The notes: generated from the letters alone by a model not told the origin. A stretch of 64,000 nucleotides of DNA from Aphrophora alni (GCA_963513935.1 OY740766.1:8091000-8154999); one strand, 5' to 3'. Shown: positions 47,690 to 60,264, counted from the first letter of the stretch. Program-made: numbers and translations.

Positions 47690-48300
47690 TTCATCACTAG
47701 GACCAAAAGTGAAACATTTCGATACAAGCTTAAGTTTAACGGCCGAGGCCGGATAATGAGCTATGAACTATATTTGGTCCTAGTGATGAACTATATTTTT
47801 CGTTATACTGCTAACAATATAAGAAACAATTTCACAAAAACTAAAATGTTAACCTATTTACCATCAAACTCATCACTTATATTCGAAGTATTCACACTTT
47901 GTTTAAATCACCAGTCGCTAAATTTCTTATATTCTTACCCGTACAATTTCCGAGATTTTATCTGGTAATAAGTCTTATTGTATTTCTTGGACTTTTTAAA
48001 ATATATCTTTACTTTCCGTGTCATTCATTGTATTTTCCGATATTTTCCAACATTTTCCGAACTCAAATAATATCAAAAATACAACGAGGAAATAAAATCG
48101 ATGCTAACAGCTGGTTTATCGGTTAATTACAATAGAGAGTATCAGTTGTTTTTTTATAGATTCTTTACAATAGTTAATAAATTCGTATAAACGAAGTAAC
48201 AGTTGATGACCTTGATCTCAGCTGATGTTTTTGGATCCTAGGACTACAAAGAACAACTTTAGCATCTCAATGCATGTATTGAAAACAGCTGTTTTTTAAA
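47690..48300 (-). mobile_element. Interspersed element copy 2 (inverted relative to 760-1250)
   Basis: Arms CATCACTAGGACCAAAAG (47693) and TTTGGTCCTAGTGATG at about 47772 form the terminal hairpin. After this come TATTTTTCGTTATACTGC, AATTTCACAAAAACTAAAAT, ATCGATGCTAACAGCTGG, AATTCGTATAAACGAAGTAA, a GGATCCTAGGACTA and AAAACAGCTGTTTT, each the reverse complement of landmarks in copy 1. About 200 bp at 47870-48080 is absent from copy 1. Confidence 0.75.
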
Positions 48301-49245
48301 CAGTAAGTAATAAGTAAGTAAATAAGTAATATATTTTATATTTTACTTGTCCCTCCAACACACTAAGAGCTGCTCTACATGACCATGGGTCTGAGTATTG
48401 CCAGCTATACTCACTAAATCACCTCTGGTCTAATCTTTAGCTTATGATATTCATTAAGCAGTCTGGGTACAGGCTCATTTCGTCATGTTTGTACTTTGAT
48501 ATTTCTGTTTATATGAGGATTTCAAGTCAGCTCTTGGTCCAAACTACACTCAAATATTCAATCAATCAAATTGGACTAAAATAACTCCTCCTTCCCACAG
48601 CATTAAAGGCTGAATCCAAATTTCGTGTGAAAGAAATAATGGTGGTCTTGTCCGATATATTAGTTGAATTTATCGTGTTTCTAGTTTTGCCTTATCTAGT
48701 CCTTACACTATACTACACTACTTAATTTTATCCAGTTTTGACATCTTCATATATTAATACCAAAGTTACTCACAAAACCATCTCACCTTACTATTGTTAA
48801 ATTAATTTCACCAGTTGTATTCAAGCGACAGCAACATATTTAGGGCTTGCAGTAAACGTCTACACTGTATCGAGCTAAATATTTGAAATTCTCGAGATGG
48901 TTTTAACACAGTAACAGTTGTTGTTCCAATCTTCGTAGGTCTAATGTCGGCTATTATCAGAATGGTATTTTGGGCTTCTTCATAAACATTAGATGGAAAT
49001 CTATATGTATCGTTTTGAATAGGTTAATGCAATAGTAATAAAACATTCTCACGGTCACAAACGTTATCACAATTTGCTGTATAAAAGTTCAATTATAAAA
49101 AAATGTCTTTCTTTGAAATTAAATTTTTAACATAACATGTAAAGCTGACGTGGGGTTGGGATTTTTTTTTCACACAAGATGCATTTATTTCGAAATCAAG
49201 ACAGTTGTGTAAGGTAGAATAATTACTGCTACGACCATTTTAAAA
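48300..49245. other. No gene seen
   Basis: A GTAAGTAA simple repeat lies at 48302-48330. The remainder holds no convincing ORF, exon or repeat. Confidence 0.4.
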
Positions 49246-49249
49246 ATAT

Positions 49250-49990
49250 ATTTTGTTGCTAAAAATTCTGCTAAAATGATATTTAGTGTCCCACATTACT
49301 TGAGAAAACTGAGTTTCATTAAAATATGTTCAAAATCAAAAATGTTTCCACCCGATTTTCAATTTCTTAATTTACAAATTTTGTAAAATTGTGGACCATT
49401 TTTACCTGCAATATACTGATATTTCACTTATAGTATACAGCCCTTAAGGACCCAGAAAAAAACGAATTGTTCGCCATCTTCCCGAAAATACTGTTTCGAA
49501 AGTTACGAGTAAAAACATGTTATTAAAAAAATCTTAATTTTCTAAAATAGATTTTACAGATTTTAATTAAATAATAGTAAAATGTGAAGATAAAAAAGTA
49601 AAGCAAAAACAAAAAAGAGAAAATTATTTTTTAATAACCGAAATGAACCTCGAAAAACTTATTTAAAATCTAGATTTTAATTAAATACGATTTATACTTA
49701 GGACAAATTTCTAGCAAAAGCAAAGTAAGATTATTTTGCTCTATTTAAGAGAACAACTTTTTCAATAGGCTTTTATTGCTGATATCTAGAAAACGGGAGT
49801 AGTTATAGAAAAACACGTATCACCATAGTTTTTCTCAAAAAAACGTTACATGACGAAATATTTCTTTTAACGATTCAAAATGGTGAACACAAATTTAAAA
49901 CCTATAAAATAGTACTTTTTGTAGTTAAAACGTCTTTATCCTTTTATTGTTTAGTTACAATCAGTTTTGTAATATGGGGCATTCTCAGAC
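49250..49990 (+). repeat. ACCGATTTT family, diverged copy 4
   Basis: It shares TTCGCCATCTTCCCGAAAAT, AAAGTTACGAGTAAAAACAT, a long A-rich middle, and AACCTCGAAAA..TTAAAATCT..TAAATACGATTTATACT with copies at 31135 and 58876. The leading ACCGATTTT word is decayed to CCCGATTTTC. Confidence 0.5.
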
Positions 49991-49994
49991 TTTT

Positions 49995-50555
49995 GTAACA
50001 CACTGTACATACATAGGGGAAAAAACAATACGTTTAGCTGAAGTAATTAAAAACAACCAATGGTAGTAATGATTTCCTGTTTTGTGCGAATTGAATATTG
50101 GAGGTTTATTTAAAATTTTCGGTTTCAAAATATGCCTAAAATTAAAAGAAAGATTGTCGTTATAAGTAAGGTTGTACGCGACTTTCTATCCACTGTAACA
50201 TGGATCGTTCTTTCTCTGTTCTACACCAGGACTTTTAACTACAGGGTGTTGGGATGTTGTAGAATGACTGCAACAAAGGAAGCTACTAGTCAGTCGGCAT
50301 TAACGTAACGTACAGTAGCCTCAAACTAGGAGTGTGTCTGGTGTAATGGGTGTGTCCTCCCTTCTACTTGCTTCCCTAACCTGTCTTGACGGTACAACTT
50401 ATTCCAAGAAAAATAGGTACACAAATTACTGCTTAGCTATATTTAATTCTTAAAGTTTAAGTACAAGTTAATTCTTAAAAGCCTAATTTTGAAAATGTTT
50501 TATTCTTATTTACACCGATAAAAGAAACGAAAGTAAGAAAGGCGTTTACACGGGA
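49995..50555. other. No gene seen
   Basis: No ORF or repeat defined. A modestly GC-richer patch lies at 50160-50400. Confidence 0.4.
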
Positions 50556-50559
50556 ACAT

Positions 50560-50925
50560 TTGAGGTCTATATTTTTTTATTGGGGTTGTACCGCTGAAAA
50601 CAAACGCAACAAACGAAGTGTGGGGGCCCTTTTTTCTTCTCCACCTCATACACATTCCTACCTTGAGGATACTGTATCTGACTTTTTATCAATACCTAAA
50701 CACGTATTACATTGTCGATGGGAGGAAGGTTGGACAACTCCAGTTTCCAATACACTGAGGGAAGTCACAAATACTACCAATTCGTACCAGTTATCGAGAG
50801 GAAGTGATGATTACCTCTCTTCTCATCGGTCATTACCCATGATTACCCATGATTACCCATGGATTTCTGAAACGACACGAGAATCCTCCTTGATGCCTAT
50901 TCTGTCCAGCGATTCTGACTGTTAA
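50560..50925 (+). CDS. Unrecognised ORF, 121 codons
   Basis: The frame is open and Ser/Thr-rich, in a locally GC-richer block. It includes WEEGWTTPVSNTLREVTNTT and a tract encoded by three copies of the 10-mer GATTACCCAT (50832-50861), which gives ITHDYPW. No domain, signal peptide or splice signal is recognised. It may be a chance frame or part of an unidentified transposon. Confidence 0.2.
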   Translation: MRSIFFYWGCTAENKRNKRSVGALFSSPPHTHSYLEDTVSDFLSIPKHVLHCRWEEGWTTPVSNTLREVTNTTNSYQLSRGSDDYLSSHRSLPMITHDYPWISETTRESSLMPILSSDSDC

Positions 50926-50929
50926 GTAG

Positions 50930-53260
50930 ATCCTGATTTAATTCTGAGAGCTCTGTGTGGGGGTTTATGTCCTGCTAAATTTGATTCAATACCAGCCGCA
51001 AACAACCTTCATAATGAAATTATTTTTTTGTTTTCATTCAAAGTTGGATCTAATTTTATTGTTCTGTTTTCAAAGTTATTGGATAATGATTTGGTATCAT
51101 TGAGACAAAGAGAGATATCGTCGGATATTACGATTTCATATATTATAGAAGTTGTTTTATACAAAGTAGCTTATAGCAAATAACCACAGATATCAATCGA
51201 AAAGCAAACCCAACGGTCGAAACGTCGACTCAAGCTATAATCAGACAAATTACCCAGCCCAAGCCCTACATAACCTCTGCGGTTTGTTTAACTGGTGAGA
51301 AGCGTTCAAACTATAAACACTCTGAAATCTGATTCCCAATAAATAATTGTACACTAGACAAATTTCATGGCTACTGCTTATCACCTGTTAACACGTTCCT
51401 ATTGGCTGATTTTCAGCCGGCGCTTGCGCTTTGAACCATAGCGACACCTGTAGGACTTTACTGTCTTTGTGTCTGATGAGGGTTGTGGCATGACGGGCAC
51501 ACGTCGTAGTACAGGAATTTACAGGATATCGGCTAATCATGTTCGGGCACGCTCTTAGAAGGAGGAAACCTTCTAGAGTATGAACTTAAACCGCTCACGT
51601 AAAAAATTACAAACATATCGGTGGGCGTCATCATGGTTAACCTACCCCTATTATGTAATCCACTTATATACTAATTTATTGAAACTAGTAGCGTGTAGCT
51701 AGCGTATTCGCTACGCTCGCTCACAAGTTGCCAACACGACACATACAGTCTTGATGTTTCTACGAGTACTCAGAGACCCATGTTATAAAACAACCTTCAA
51801 GGTGTACATATTTTCCTCTCAACATTATGAAGGTCATGCTGTTGAACCAATCCACCGGCGCGTCGTGTTTACACTATTTAGACGTGTAAACTAAGCGTCG
51901 AACCCATCCCAAAACTAATCGAAACTTAATCAAAAATAATCGTCATCAATTTCACCAAATATCAAATTCCTCAATTAAGGTCACAGAGTATACTAAATTC
52001 TTTTTATCCAACTAACACGATTAAATGAATACACATTCGTCTATTTTCCGTTCGCCTCTTGTACCGTAATGTAACAACTGTAATATACATTCCTTTATTT
52101 TATACTTTGTACCTTCGATATAGAAACTATAATAACATTACATATTTAACCAATGGGTTACATATTTTAAAAACTGACAAGATAATACAATGTCAAGTGG
52201 CAAATGCAGCGATAATGCTTTCCTCAATTTTCATTTTATTCTTGTGCACAATATTGGACATTTGTGAAGTCGGAGGACGATTCTACAAACACCGAATCGC
52301 GTGTCTACTTTCATAGATATGCTGACGTCACACAATTAATTATTAACTTACAAAATTACTTTAAGACGTTTTCATTCAGCAGCTAATTTTTCCATCCTAT
52401 ACCAATGTCTCAGGATAATTCTTTCCATCAATAAAACTTAATAAATACAGTTTTAAAACACGATCATTTCTTGCAGAACCAAAACCTACGCAAACAAAAA
52501 AATTTCCATTCATATTACATATAAATCTTGGATGTTTTAAACATTCTATTATTGAATATTTCAAAATCGATCAACACATTTTGATAAAACGTGAAGATTG
52601 ATCACTTATCTATACCATTATGCTAAAACGCAGTGCGAAAATCAACTCTGTTTTAATTTTAATAGAAAATAAACACTAAAGAATAATTTTCTATACATTT
52701 TCAATCTACTTACTAAAAAAATCTTACTTGTAGATTCACATTTCTACAACATTGGATAAACGTCTTAGAACGATTTCTAGATATTCACCTGGCCCCTTTT
52801 TCACTTTTTGACAAATAACTTTCGAATTTGATGACCAACATGTTTTGTTTCGTTTTATAGACTATATTTCATCAAAATGTGATAAAAATAAATCTAATTT
52901 TAAGTTAACATTCACAAGTCAAACAATTTTGGTATTGAATCATTATTATTTATTTTGTTCTTAGTTTTCTGTACAAACTAACCTATTCAACTAAATTATA
53001 TTTTGAGATTTTTTTTTTTTAATATTGAATAAATCAGTTTTAAACTCTTTATGCTAAAGACCGTTGGTGCTTGGTGGTGTTCCATTCATGTAAACTACCT
53101 TGACAATGCTGTAACTAGCGAATCCATGGTCGGTAAATTTTAAATAAAGTTGTGGTTTATACTAAAAAATGTTTTTTATTTAATTATTAATAAATCAGTT
53201 TTATTCAGTCTTCGACTTATAGAGTGTCATTGTAGTTTTGTCTCAATAAAATATAATAAT
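50930..53260. other. No supported gene
   Basis: A GC-richer zone at 51200-51900 contains no recognised domain. GGTCGAAACGTCGA occurs at about 51218. An 85-codon ORF at 52059-52316 is hydrophobic and unrecognised. The rest is AT-rich. Confidence 0.35.
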
Positions 53261-53265
53261 TTTGA

Positions 53266-54204
53266 AGTGATTCATGGAGTTATAACGAATTTGTCCATGA
53301 TGGTGCCAACAGTGGTACCAAATTAACTAAATATATTTTTATGTTAGCATTCGCGGATGATACTTCACTTGTTTACAGATCTAAAACTCTCCAAGATTTA
53401 CAAAACAGTATGCAAAACGATATTAATTTGCTTAGACTTTGGTTTACTGAAAATTGTTTAGCAATGAGCCCTAAAACCCAAGCGTTAATTTTTAACTTAA
53501 ATGACAAAAAACGTGTAAACCTATTACTCAAATACCATGAAGTTGACTGTACATTACCAAACTGCAACTGTTTACCTATTACTCTTGTAGATGAAATTAA
53601 ATACTTAGGATTATTTGTTGACAGCAGGCTAAGTTGGAAGATTCATATAAATTACATAAAAGATAAGGTTATTAAATATACAAGGATTTTCTATTTACTT
53701 AGACACTTTTGTAGTCAGGACCTATTACGAACTTTGTACTTTGCCTTTGTTAATTCAAAGTTAGAGTATGCTTTGACATTATGGGGCGGCACTTATAATA
53801 CTACAATGAAAACAATTGTTGTTCAACAAAGCTCATTTATTCGTATTATAGATAATAAATCAAAATTAGAACACGCTTTACCTATTTATAGAAAACTTGA
53901 GATTCTACCTATAAAGAATTTGTATATTTATAAGGTATTAAAAGTTTATTATAATAAGAGTAACAAACAAAGAGAAGATATTCGAAATCCTACTGTAATC
54001 CTTAGAAATAGATTGAATGCGTATGTTCCAAGACCTAGACTTACTTTATATAAAAAGTTTTTCACCTATCTTGCTCCGAAATTTTATAATTACTTGCCCC
54101 GTCAAATTAAAATTGTTAAAAAGTTAAGTAAATTCTTAAGAGTGTTAAAAACATATCTTCTGTTTCATGATAATATTTCTATGTTTTATGACTGTTTAGA
54201 ATAA
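53266..54204 (+). pseudogene. 5'-truncated non-LTR retrotransposon RT, ORF intact to its stop
   Basis: The frame is open from 53266 with a first ATG at 53341, giving 287 residues. FADDTSL at residues 4-10 is the catalytic (F/Y)ADD motif of reverse transcriptase. Next come LRLWFTENCLAMSPKTQALI, IKYLGLFVDSRLSW (the typical 'yLGv..d..LsW' of the RT palm/thumb), an LRTLYFAFVNSKLEYAL..WGG thumb motif and a basic C-terminus. Palm motifs before FADD, and the endonuclease, are missing. It resembles the CR1/jockey-like group; the clade is inference. The lack of stops makes it the youngest retroelement here. Confidence 0.85.
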
Positions 54205-54277
54205 GATATGACTTATAAGGAATATTTTTTTAGTTGTTTTATTGTTAGGTTTAAGAATAGCCTACTTAATTGTTTAG

Positions 54278-54343
<66 letters not shown>

Positions 54344-54695
54344 TGTTAACTAAGATATATATTTTCTATTTTGGCATAATTAATATTATTTATATATATA
54401 TAAAAAAAAAATTGTTTGTCCTGTATAAATAATAAGTAGCCTTTGTCTTTTGTTGTTTCTTCCATGTTGAGAGATGAAATTTTAACAAAGTTCGGTGAAT
54501 CATCAAATGTAACCGATCAGCCGCCACCTTTATCTCTAGCTCTTGTCATAGATTCTAAGTTTCATGTGTATCACCCAAACAGGTTTTTTTTATAAACCTC
54601 GGGGTCAGACTTTATTAGTCTTAAGTTTGTAAAGTTTTGTAAACTGAACATGTATATGTATATAGTGACTAATAAAGATATTTCATTTCATTTCA
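54205..54695 (+). other. 3'UTR of the retrotransposon with poly-T tract
   Basis: This follows the RT stop. It contains a 58-nt T run (54285-54342), then a GC-moderate stretch, then AATAAA (54671-54676) and TTTCATTTCATTTCA at 54681-54695. The short terminal tandem repeats instead of poly(A) are a known trait of some non-LTR lineages such as CR1-like elements. Confidence 0.7.
54285..54342. repeat. 58-nt poly-T
   Basis: An uninterrupted T run lies inside the retrotransposon 3' region. It may be an expansion or an assembly collapse point. Confidence 0.95.
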
Positions 54696-54969
54696 TATTG
54701 CAAATTTAAAAAGTATACCTGATATTATATTTAGAAAATAATAACCCTACAAAAGAGGCTCTAGAGTTACGATGACAATGCCTTCATTTTGCCGCCAAAA
54801 TACTGAAGCCGGTTTTATCCCAATAGAATTTCAACTTGTTACCCCTAATTTCCCAAAATATCATTACACAATATGTTTCTTCGACAGCGTAATATTAGAA
54901 TTAATTTCCAAATTAGTCTTTAAACAATTGTCTGAATCGGAAGATCATGTTTTAAAAGTTAAAATAAAT

Positions 54970-55110
54970 GGTGCAAAAGTATTGCACAAACTTTCTCACT
55001 CACCCACCCCCAAAACCAAAACTGAACGTCACCAAAAATGTTATTTTGGTAGTTATAAACCAAAACGTGAAATGAACTATTGAAGCCTTCTATGAAAACA
55101 ATATTTAAGT
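54970..55110. repeat. Dispersed repeat, copy related to 1515-1670
   Basis: It shares GCACAAACTTTCTCACTC, GTCACCAAAAATGTTATTTT, GGTAGTTA and AAGCCTTCTATGAAAA in order. The ORF at 54772-55083 overlaps it and is therefore discounted. Confidence 0.6.
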
Positions 55111-55119
55111 AAGGGCCTA

Positions 55120-56936
55120 AACCATCTCCACTTGTGCTATAAACACGTTCTCAATAAAAATTGTATTTGATTAATGACGGCATTAACGTTCATTTTGGTA
55201 TTTGCTAATTATTTCTGCAACCATAATTTTTTTTTGCTATTTTTCACACGAGTTTAGGTCACTTTATATTTCGCTAAAATTGACCTGACTGAAAAATTTA
55301 GTCTTATGGTTTTTTACCAACAACTCACTACTCTGAATGTTTGCAGCAATGACGACCAATACGAAATACCAACATAAGGCAGCAACTACCAAACTTTGAG
55401 TTATCAAACAAATATTCGTGATAATAGATCTTCACAACAAATTTTATTAAAATCGGTCCATGAGTTTGGCATGTAAAGCACTGCATAGACAGACAGATAT
55501 CATTTCAAAAGTCACTGTTTTATACTCAAAGGTCCTCAGAACGGATATACGTGCAAAAAAACTCAACATCAATTGCTTTACCCATAACATAATTTTGAAA
55601 ACGTAAAATTACAAACAAAATTGGGGACAAAACTCTTCTACTTAACTAAAAGATATGAGTGCTTAATATTCGCATGTTTTAATTCCATTGTATTTTTGTG
55701 AACAACTATAATTATAGTGGTGTGGGTTGAAAGAGTTATAGTCTATTGAATTTGTCCATGGCGACCTATTTCAGGTATTATTTATTTAACAAGTACTCCC
55801 AAAATTGTTGACTTCACAAAACTTTAAAGACAAACACCTGGAGATATTTAAAAATATGATCATTATAACAATACTTGTCAATATAGTCCAAGAATTTTAG
55901 TTAGAGCATCAATAAACATAATAACGACAGCCATTGTCTAATAGCTACTTTTTTTGGAGACAAGGACTTTCAAAATAAGTATATTACTCAAAAATATAAA
56001 AATCTGTTTTTAATATCATATTTATACACTGAATTCCGAAAGTTTTCCTTAGTTATATATTTAAACTTATGTATATGTTATCTGTGTAAATGTGACATAA
56101 CCTAACCTTAAAAATCATATTAGCATAAAAATATTTTCATAGAAATTATTTTAGCCTTTCGGATTTCTTTATTTATAAATAAATTTACGAAAAACAGCCC
56201 AAAAGACATATAAAACGATAAATTAAAATTTAACTCTCACCATTTATGATTCAATAAATCTGATATTCCAAACTCCAACAACATGCAAAAACTAACACAG
56301 TTGATACAGTCAAGTAACGAAACCCGCTGGAGTAACATGTGGTTACAGACAGAAAATTTTAATTTTAAATATAAGATGTATACAAATGTATAAAATAACA
56401 TTTTACGGGGTAAACGTAGTGTTTAATGTTTTATGTTAAGTGCCAGCCTGAAGATGCCTTCAGTGAAACTGTTAAACATGTAGTATAATAATATGGATTG
56501 CTACGATATAACAAAAAGGTAATTGTAACCATTAATTTACCATATTTTCATTTAGGAAACGAAATAGTATTTTTTAGTTGTTCTATATTTCTATTATTAT
56601 TATATTTCTATTTCTATTTAGTTGTTACGAAATATTACCAATTTGATTTTACTCCTGATTTTGAAAATTAATTTAGTCTAATAATCTACATAATCCATCG
56701 AAATGAAAAACTAAAAATCGATTTTGAAAAGTTCACATTACTTTAAAGCTTATGATTTATATATATACAGCGCCGACAAACATAAATCATAAAAAAAGAA
56801 GACAAACATGAAATGAAAATGACCGATAGATTGTAGTACCTCATGACAAAGTTGGAAGGTAAATCTAAAACTAATAACCTAAAAAAGGAAACTGAGAGCT
56901 GAAAATTACGCCGAAGCGATCCAAATAACCAAATAA

Positions 56937-56991
<55 letters not shown>

Positions 56992-57055
56992 TAAAACTAC
57001 AAAATAAACATTTTGAATATAGGTTTTCTTATTTTGATACTTAATTCTTCGTTAA
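55120..57055. other. AT-rich DNA with dispersed repeat scraps
   Basis: The stretch 55430-55600 carries a minus-oriented scrap (TTAAAATCGGTCCATGAGTT, GACAGACAGAT, AAAAACTCAACATC) resembling 63280-63400. A palindrome CTGAAGATGCCTTCAG followed by TGAAAC sits at 56454-56475. (TA)n lies at 56939-56987. No gene was seen. Confidence 0.5.
56939..56987. repeat. (TA)n microsatellite
   Basis: About 48 bases of AT repeat. Confidence 0.95.
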
Positions 57056-57059
57056 CCCA

Positions 57060-57220
57060 AGGTTCCTTTATTAGGTTCCTACATAGTCACTGTATTGGTC
57101 TTTGGTCATGTTTGTCATCTTCTAGGCTTTGTCATTTGATAACGGGAGTTAGTCCATACTCTCGAAACGTCATATATTAGCTTTTAAGTGTACAAAATAT
57201 TACAAATGTCTGAATATACT
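57060..57220 (+). repeat. CACTTGATAA family, copy 3
   Basis: GTCATTTGATAACGGGAGTT, then CATACTCTCGAAACGTC, matches the pattern at 12950 and 41700. It has the best-preserved CGAAACGTC of the three copies. Confidence 0.5.
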
Positions 57221-57639
57221 ACATAAATAGTTTGGGAATAGCTCTCATACAACTAGATTCTTATAAATATTTTACTAAAATGCAGGTTCAAAAGGTTCAA
57301 ACAAAACGTATTTGTAGCCATCTAACAACAACAAAAATTGCCTGTGGGGGGGCGGGTTATCGAGTAAAAAGAAAATATTAATTTTGCCCCCCCCCCCGCC
57401 GTAAAAATTCGAATATATCAAAATCAGTGCGTCAACGTGTATAACACAAACCCGTGTACAAAATATATTTTTGGTTCCTGAATAATTTATAAAATAACTA
57501 ATTGTACTCTGACCGACGCAGGGTTTATTTGTTTTTATTTTTTAATTCAGTTATTTATGGTTCTATGAAGTACAATTCAATTTTCTAGTACGCCAGTATT
57601 TTTCCCCCACTGTCGTTTTTCCTCTGACATTTACGTTCT

Positions 57640-57965
57640 TCTATTTAGTTTTTTTCGTTCGTCAGACTTTTCACCTCTGCTATTATCTTTCCGTACCAGT
57701 CTTCTATCATCAATGTCTAGTTCTATAATTCTTGGGTTTTCTTCAAGTCTTTGCGTACTTCCCTCATCCACATAATCTTAACCTTTTTTTATTTTCTTGG
57801 TACAGTGGTAGTTTCTTTTCTATTCGTTCTCTGTCTATTCTCGTTAGATATACAAGTCAGTCTCCGTTTCCCCAATGCTGTTGATATGTTTTCGAATTTC
57901 TCGCAGAGTTCCTCATTTGTTTGCTTTTCTTCTCGGTTATGTTGTTTGTTTTTTTTATTTATTTT
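57640..57965 (-). pseudogene. Non-LTR RT C-terminal relic, inverted partner of 59960-60262
   Basis: Near-identical, in reverse complement, to 59960-60262 (for example TCAGACTTTTCACCTCTGCT and ATTCTTGGGTTTTCTTCAAG here). The minus-strand translation gives ..LRNIRN.., ..TGLYISN.., WMREVRKDLKK and a terminal ..DDRRLV.. region, similar in layout to the 'kR.rGRP..rW.d.v..DL' ends of RTE/Proto2-like non-LTR proteins. Frame disruptions are present. The clade is inference. Confidence 0.6.
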
Positions 57966-58870
57966 TCAAATTATTCAAAAAATGTAATTTTCTCTTAATT
58001 AATGTTAAGATTATAAAGTTTTACATTTTTACCCTAAATCGTTTTAGCTGATTTTGAGATATTCGGCGTTTAACCACGGTGCACATGGTCCATTTATACA
58101 TTCTCAACCAAGTCTCATAAACCAGAGTTTCTTGAGAATTGGCGCCAGTAAGTTTTGTTTCAGTTCTAAAAGGTTCTATTTCGGAAAAATCTGATCAAAA
58201 TCGTTGAAATCAATTTTCACAAAATCGGAATTTAGCGTTATGGATGCTTTTCCCGCCTAAATGTTGATAATTGGTTTATAGCTCTTACGTATGTGTTTAC
58301 GGAATATTTTGTAGCGTTTTTATTTTCACTACCATCATGCTTTCATTCCTTAAAACAGGATAGTAAACCAGCCATGTAAAGTAGGCTCGTACCAAATTAA
58401 CAAATAGGTCAGTGAGAAGAGAAGCCTTGCTCATTATAAGTAAATCTTAGAGAGGTCAAAGGTGATGAATGTTAATGCACAACGCACGACGTTGTTTACC
58501 TGATGACGGATACCGTTTCCGTCTGTCGCCATACAAATTGACACAAAACGTTTATACCACTGTTGTTGGGTTGAAAATTTGTATTATTAAAGTAAAGTCA
58601 AATTATATAATAGAATTTATATTCGCTAAGATCGCGTACTGCGGGAGAAATTTTAGTTTAAAGTACACGAAATTGGTGTTGTTTTAAGGAAGCGAACTAA
58701 CGTAAAACATCAAAACGATGTGGCGCTGTAGTACCTACAAAATAGCTTGCAAGCACTTACTTTTGGCAACCATATTTTAAATGTTTGACAGGTTATGTAT
58801 GTTTGTTTGTGTATATACCTTCTAAACATTTGGATAAAATGATTAAACAGTTTTACTTTCACATACTCGT
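57965..58870. other. No gene seen
   Basis: AT-rich, with an unrecognised 72-codon ORF at 58469-58687. No supported exon. Confidence 0.4.
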
Positions 58871-58875
58871 AGTAT

Positions 58876-59450
58876 AGAGAAAATTATGTGATAGGTCGAA
58901 ACATCTTTGTAACATTCGTTTTGGTGTTTCCCGAGTCAAAACATCGTGTTTGTAATAATGTTTACAACATCTTCTGTGAAGCGCTATATATCCCAAACAC
59001 GAGGACCGATTTTAATAAAATTTAGCATGTTGTTCATACCTTGGTACTTTTTCCTTTGTTTTCAAAATATGGTTAGTTACCATAAAAACAACAGAAAATT
59101 ACTATTGTGTATTACTAAGTCGATTTTAATGCTATTGATCACATATGCTGAAGTGTAGCCTGTATAGACACAAACTAAACATATTGCTCGCCATCTCCCT
59201 AACAATGCATGAACGTGAGTTATCAGTAAAAACAAAAATCCGCCACGGAACTGTAATAAAATACTTTTTTTTTTCAAAAACAACTCCTATCAATTTCTTT
59301 GTAGAGAAATTAAAGATTAATACCCAACTACTTGTGTTAAATCGCAAGTAAAAATATACTACGGTTCAGGAATAATTGACAAAAACAAGAAATCCCGTCA
59401 AAAGCTCGATTTTACTCAAATACGATTTACGCTGAGGAAGTGTTTATTAT
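58876..59450 (+). repeat. ACCGATTTT family, copy 5
   Basis: It contains ATAGAGAAAATTATGTGATA, CTGTGAAGCGCTATATATCC, GGACCGATTTTAATAAAATT, CTCGCCATCTCCCTAACAAT, AACAACTCCTATCAATTTCT and AAATCGCAAGTAAAAATATA. It is collinear with 31135-31720. ORFs on both strands here are shadows of the repeat. Confidence 0.75.
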
Positions 59451-59454
59451 ATTT

Positions 59455-59955
59455 TATCAAAGGCCCATGGGTAGTTTTCACTTTTTATCTAACAATCACA
59501 AACTGATAGTAATCGTCAACAATTTCATGGCCTCAGGAAACAGAAAAAATTATTTTTGACATGCCGTCCGTCGTCGTTGTCGTCTGTACGAGGGGACGAT
59601 AATTAGCTCATAATATACCTCGTATTGACATTCACAAAAATCGAATTCAAATTGTCAAAATGACGGAAAATTTAAAACACTATTTTTTTTTTATAATACA
59701 GTAAAGTAGGTACAGATCTCTATTCTGCATGTATTGTTAACAACTCCCACATCTCTATGTTGACAAATAACCAAGTTAATGTTACAAATGTAATTTCTAA
59801 AACTGACGTCTCAATAAAGTGTTATAATCGTACAGTTACGAGATCAGACATCCAACATCCTGTTCTTCAACTCTTGTTGTTTTCCGACACTGACTCTATT
59901 GAAGTATTCGAGGTCAAGGAGTCTTCATTTTATGTTTTTGTTTTTGTTTTTATGA
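59455..59955. other. No gene seen
   Basis: The first half of the 117-codon ORF 59757-60110 lies here. Its second half is retrotransposon-derived, and the first half has no recognised domain. Confidence 0.4.
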
Positions 59956-59959
59956 TCCA

Positions 59960-60262
59960 AGGGTTTTCGGCTTTAAACGACAAGGAAAACAAACAAATCA
60001 GAAACTCTGCGAGAAATTTGAAAACATATCAACAACATTGGAGAAACGGAGACTGGCTTGTATATCTAACGAGAATAGACAGAGAAACTACCACTGTACC
60101 AAGAAAATAAAAAAGATTCAGATTGTGTGGATGAGGGAATTACGCAAAGACTTGAAGAAAACCCAAGAATTATAGAACTAGACATTGATGATAGAAGACT
60201 GGTACGGAGAGACAATAGCAGAGGTGAAAAGTCTGACGAACGAAAAAAAAACAAATAGAAAT
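59960..60262 (+). pseudogene. Non-LTR RT C-terminal relic, inverted partner of 57640-57965
   Basis: The plus-strand translation includes IRNSARNLKTYQQHWRNGDW, TRIDRETTTVPRK and, in another frame, VWMRELRKDLKKTQEL, then IDDRRLVRRDNSRGE. The LKTYQQHWRN..RID order resembles the 'r...yq..W..Hi.Rm..nR' segment before the RGRP motif in related RT tails. Compared with its partner, nine bases are missing near GAGAATAGACAGAG. It is inactive. Confidence 0.6.
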
Positions 60263-60264
60263 GA

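Noticed and set aside
59077..59351. Overlapping ORFs of about 70 codons on both strands
   Set aside because: They lie within a dispersed noncoding repeat copy and are not preserved in other copies.
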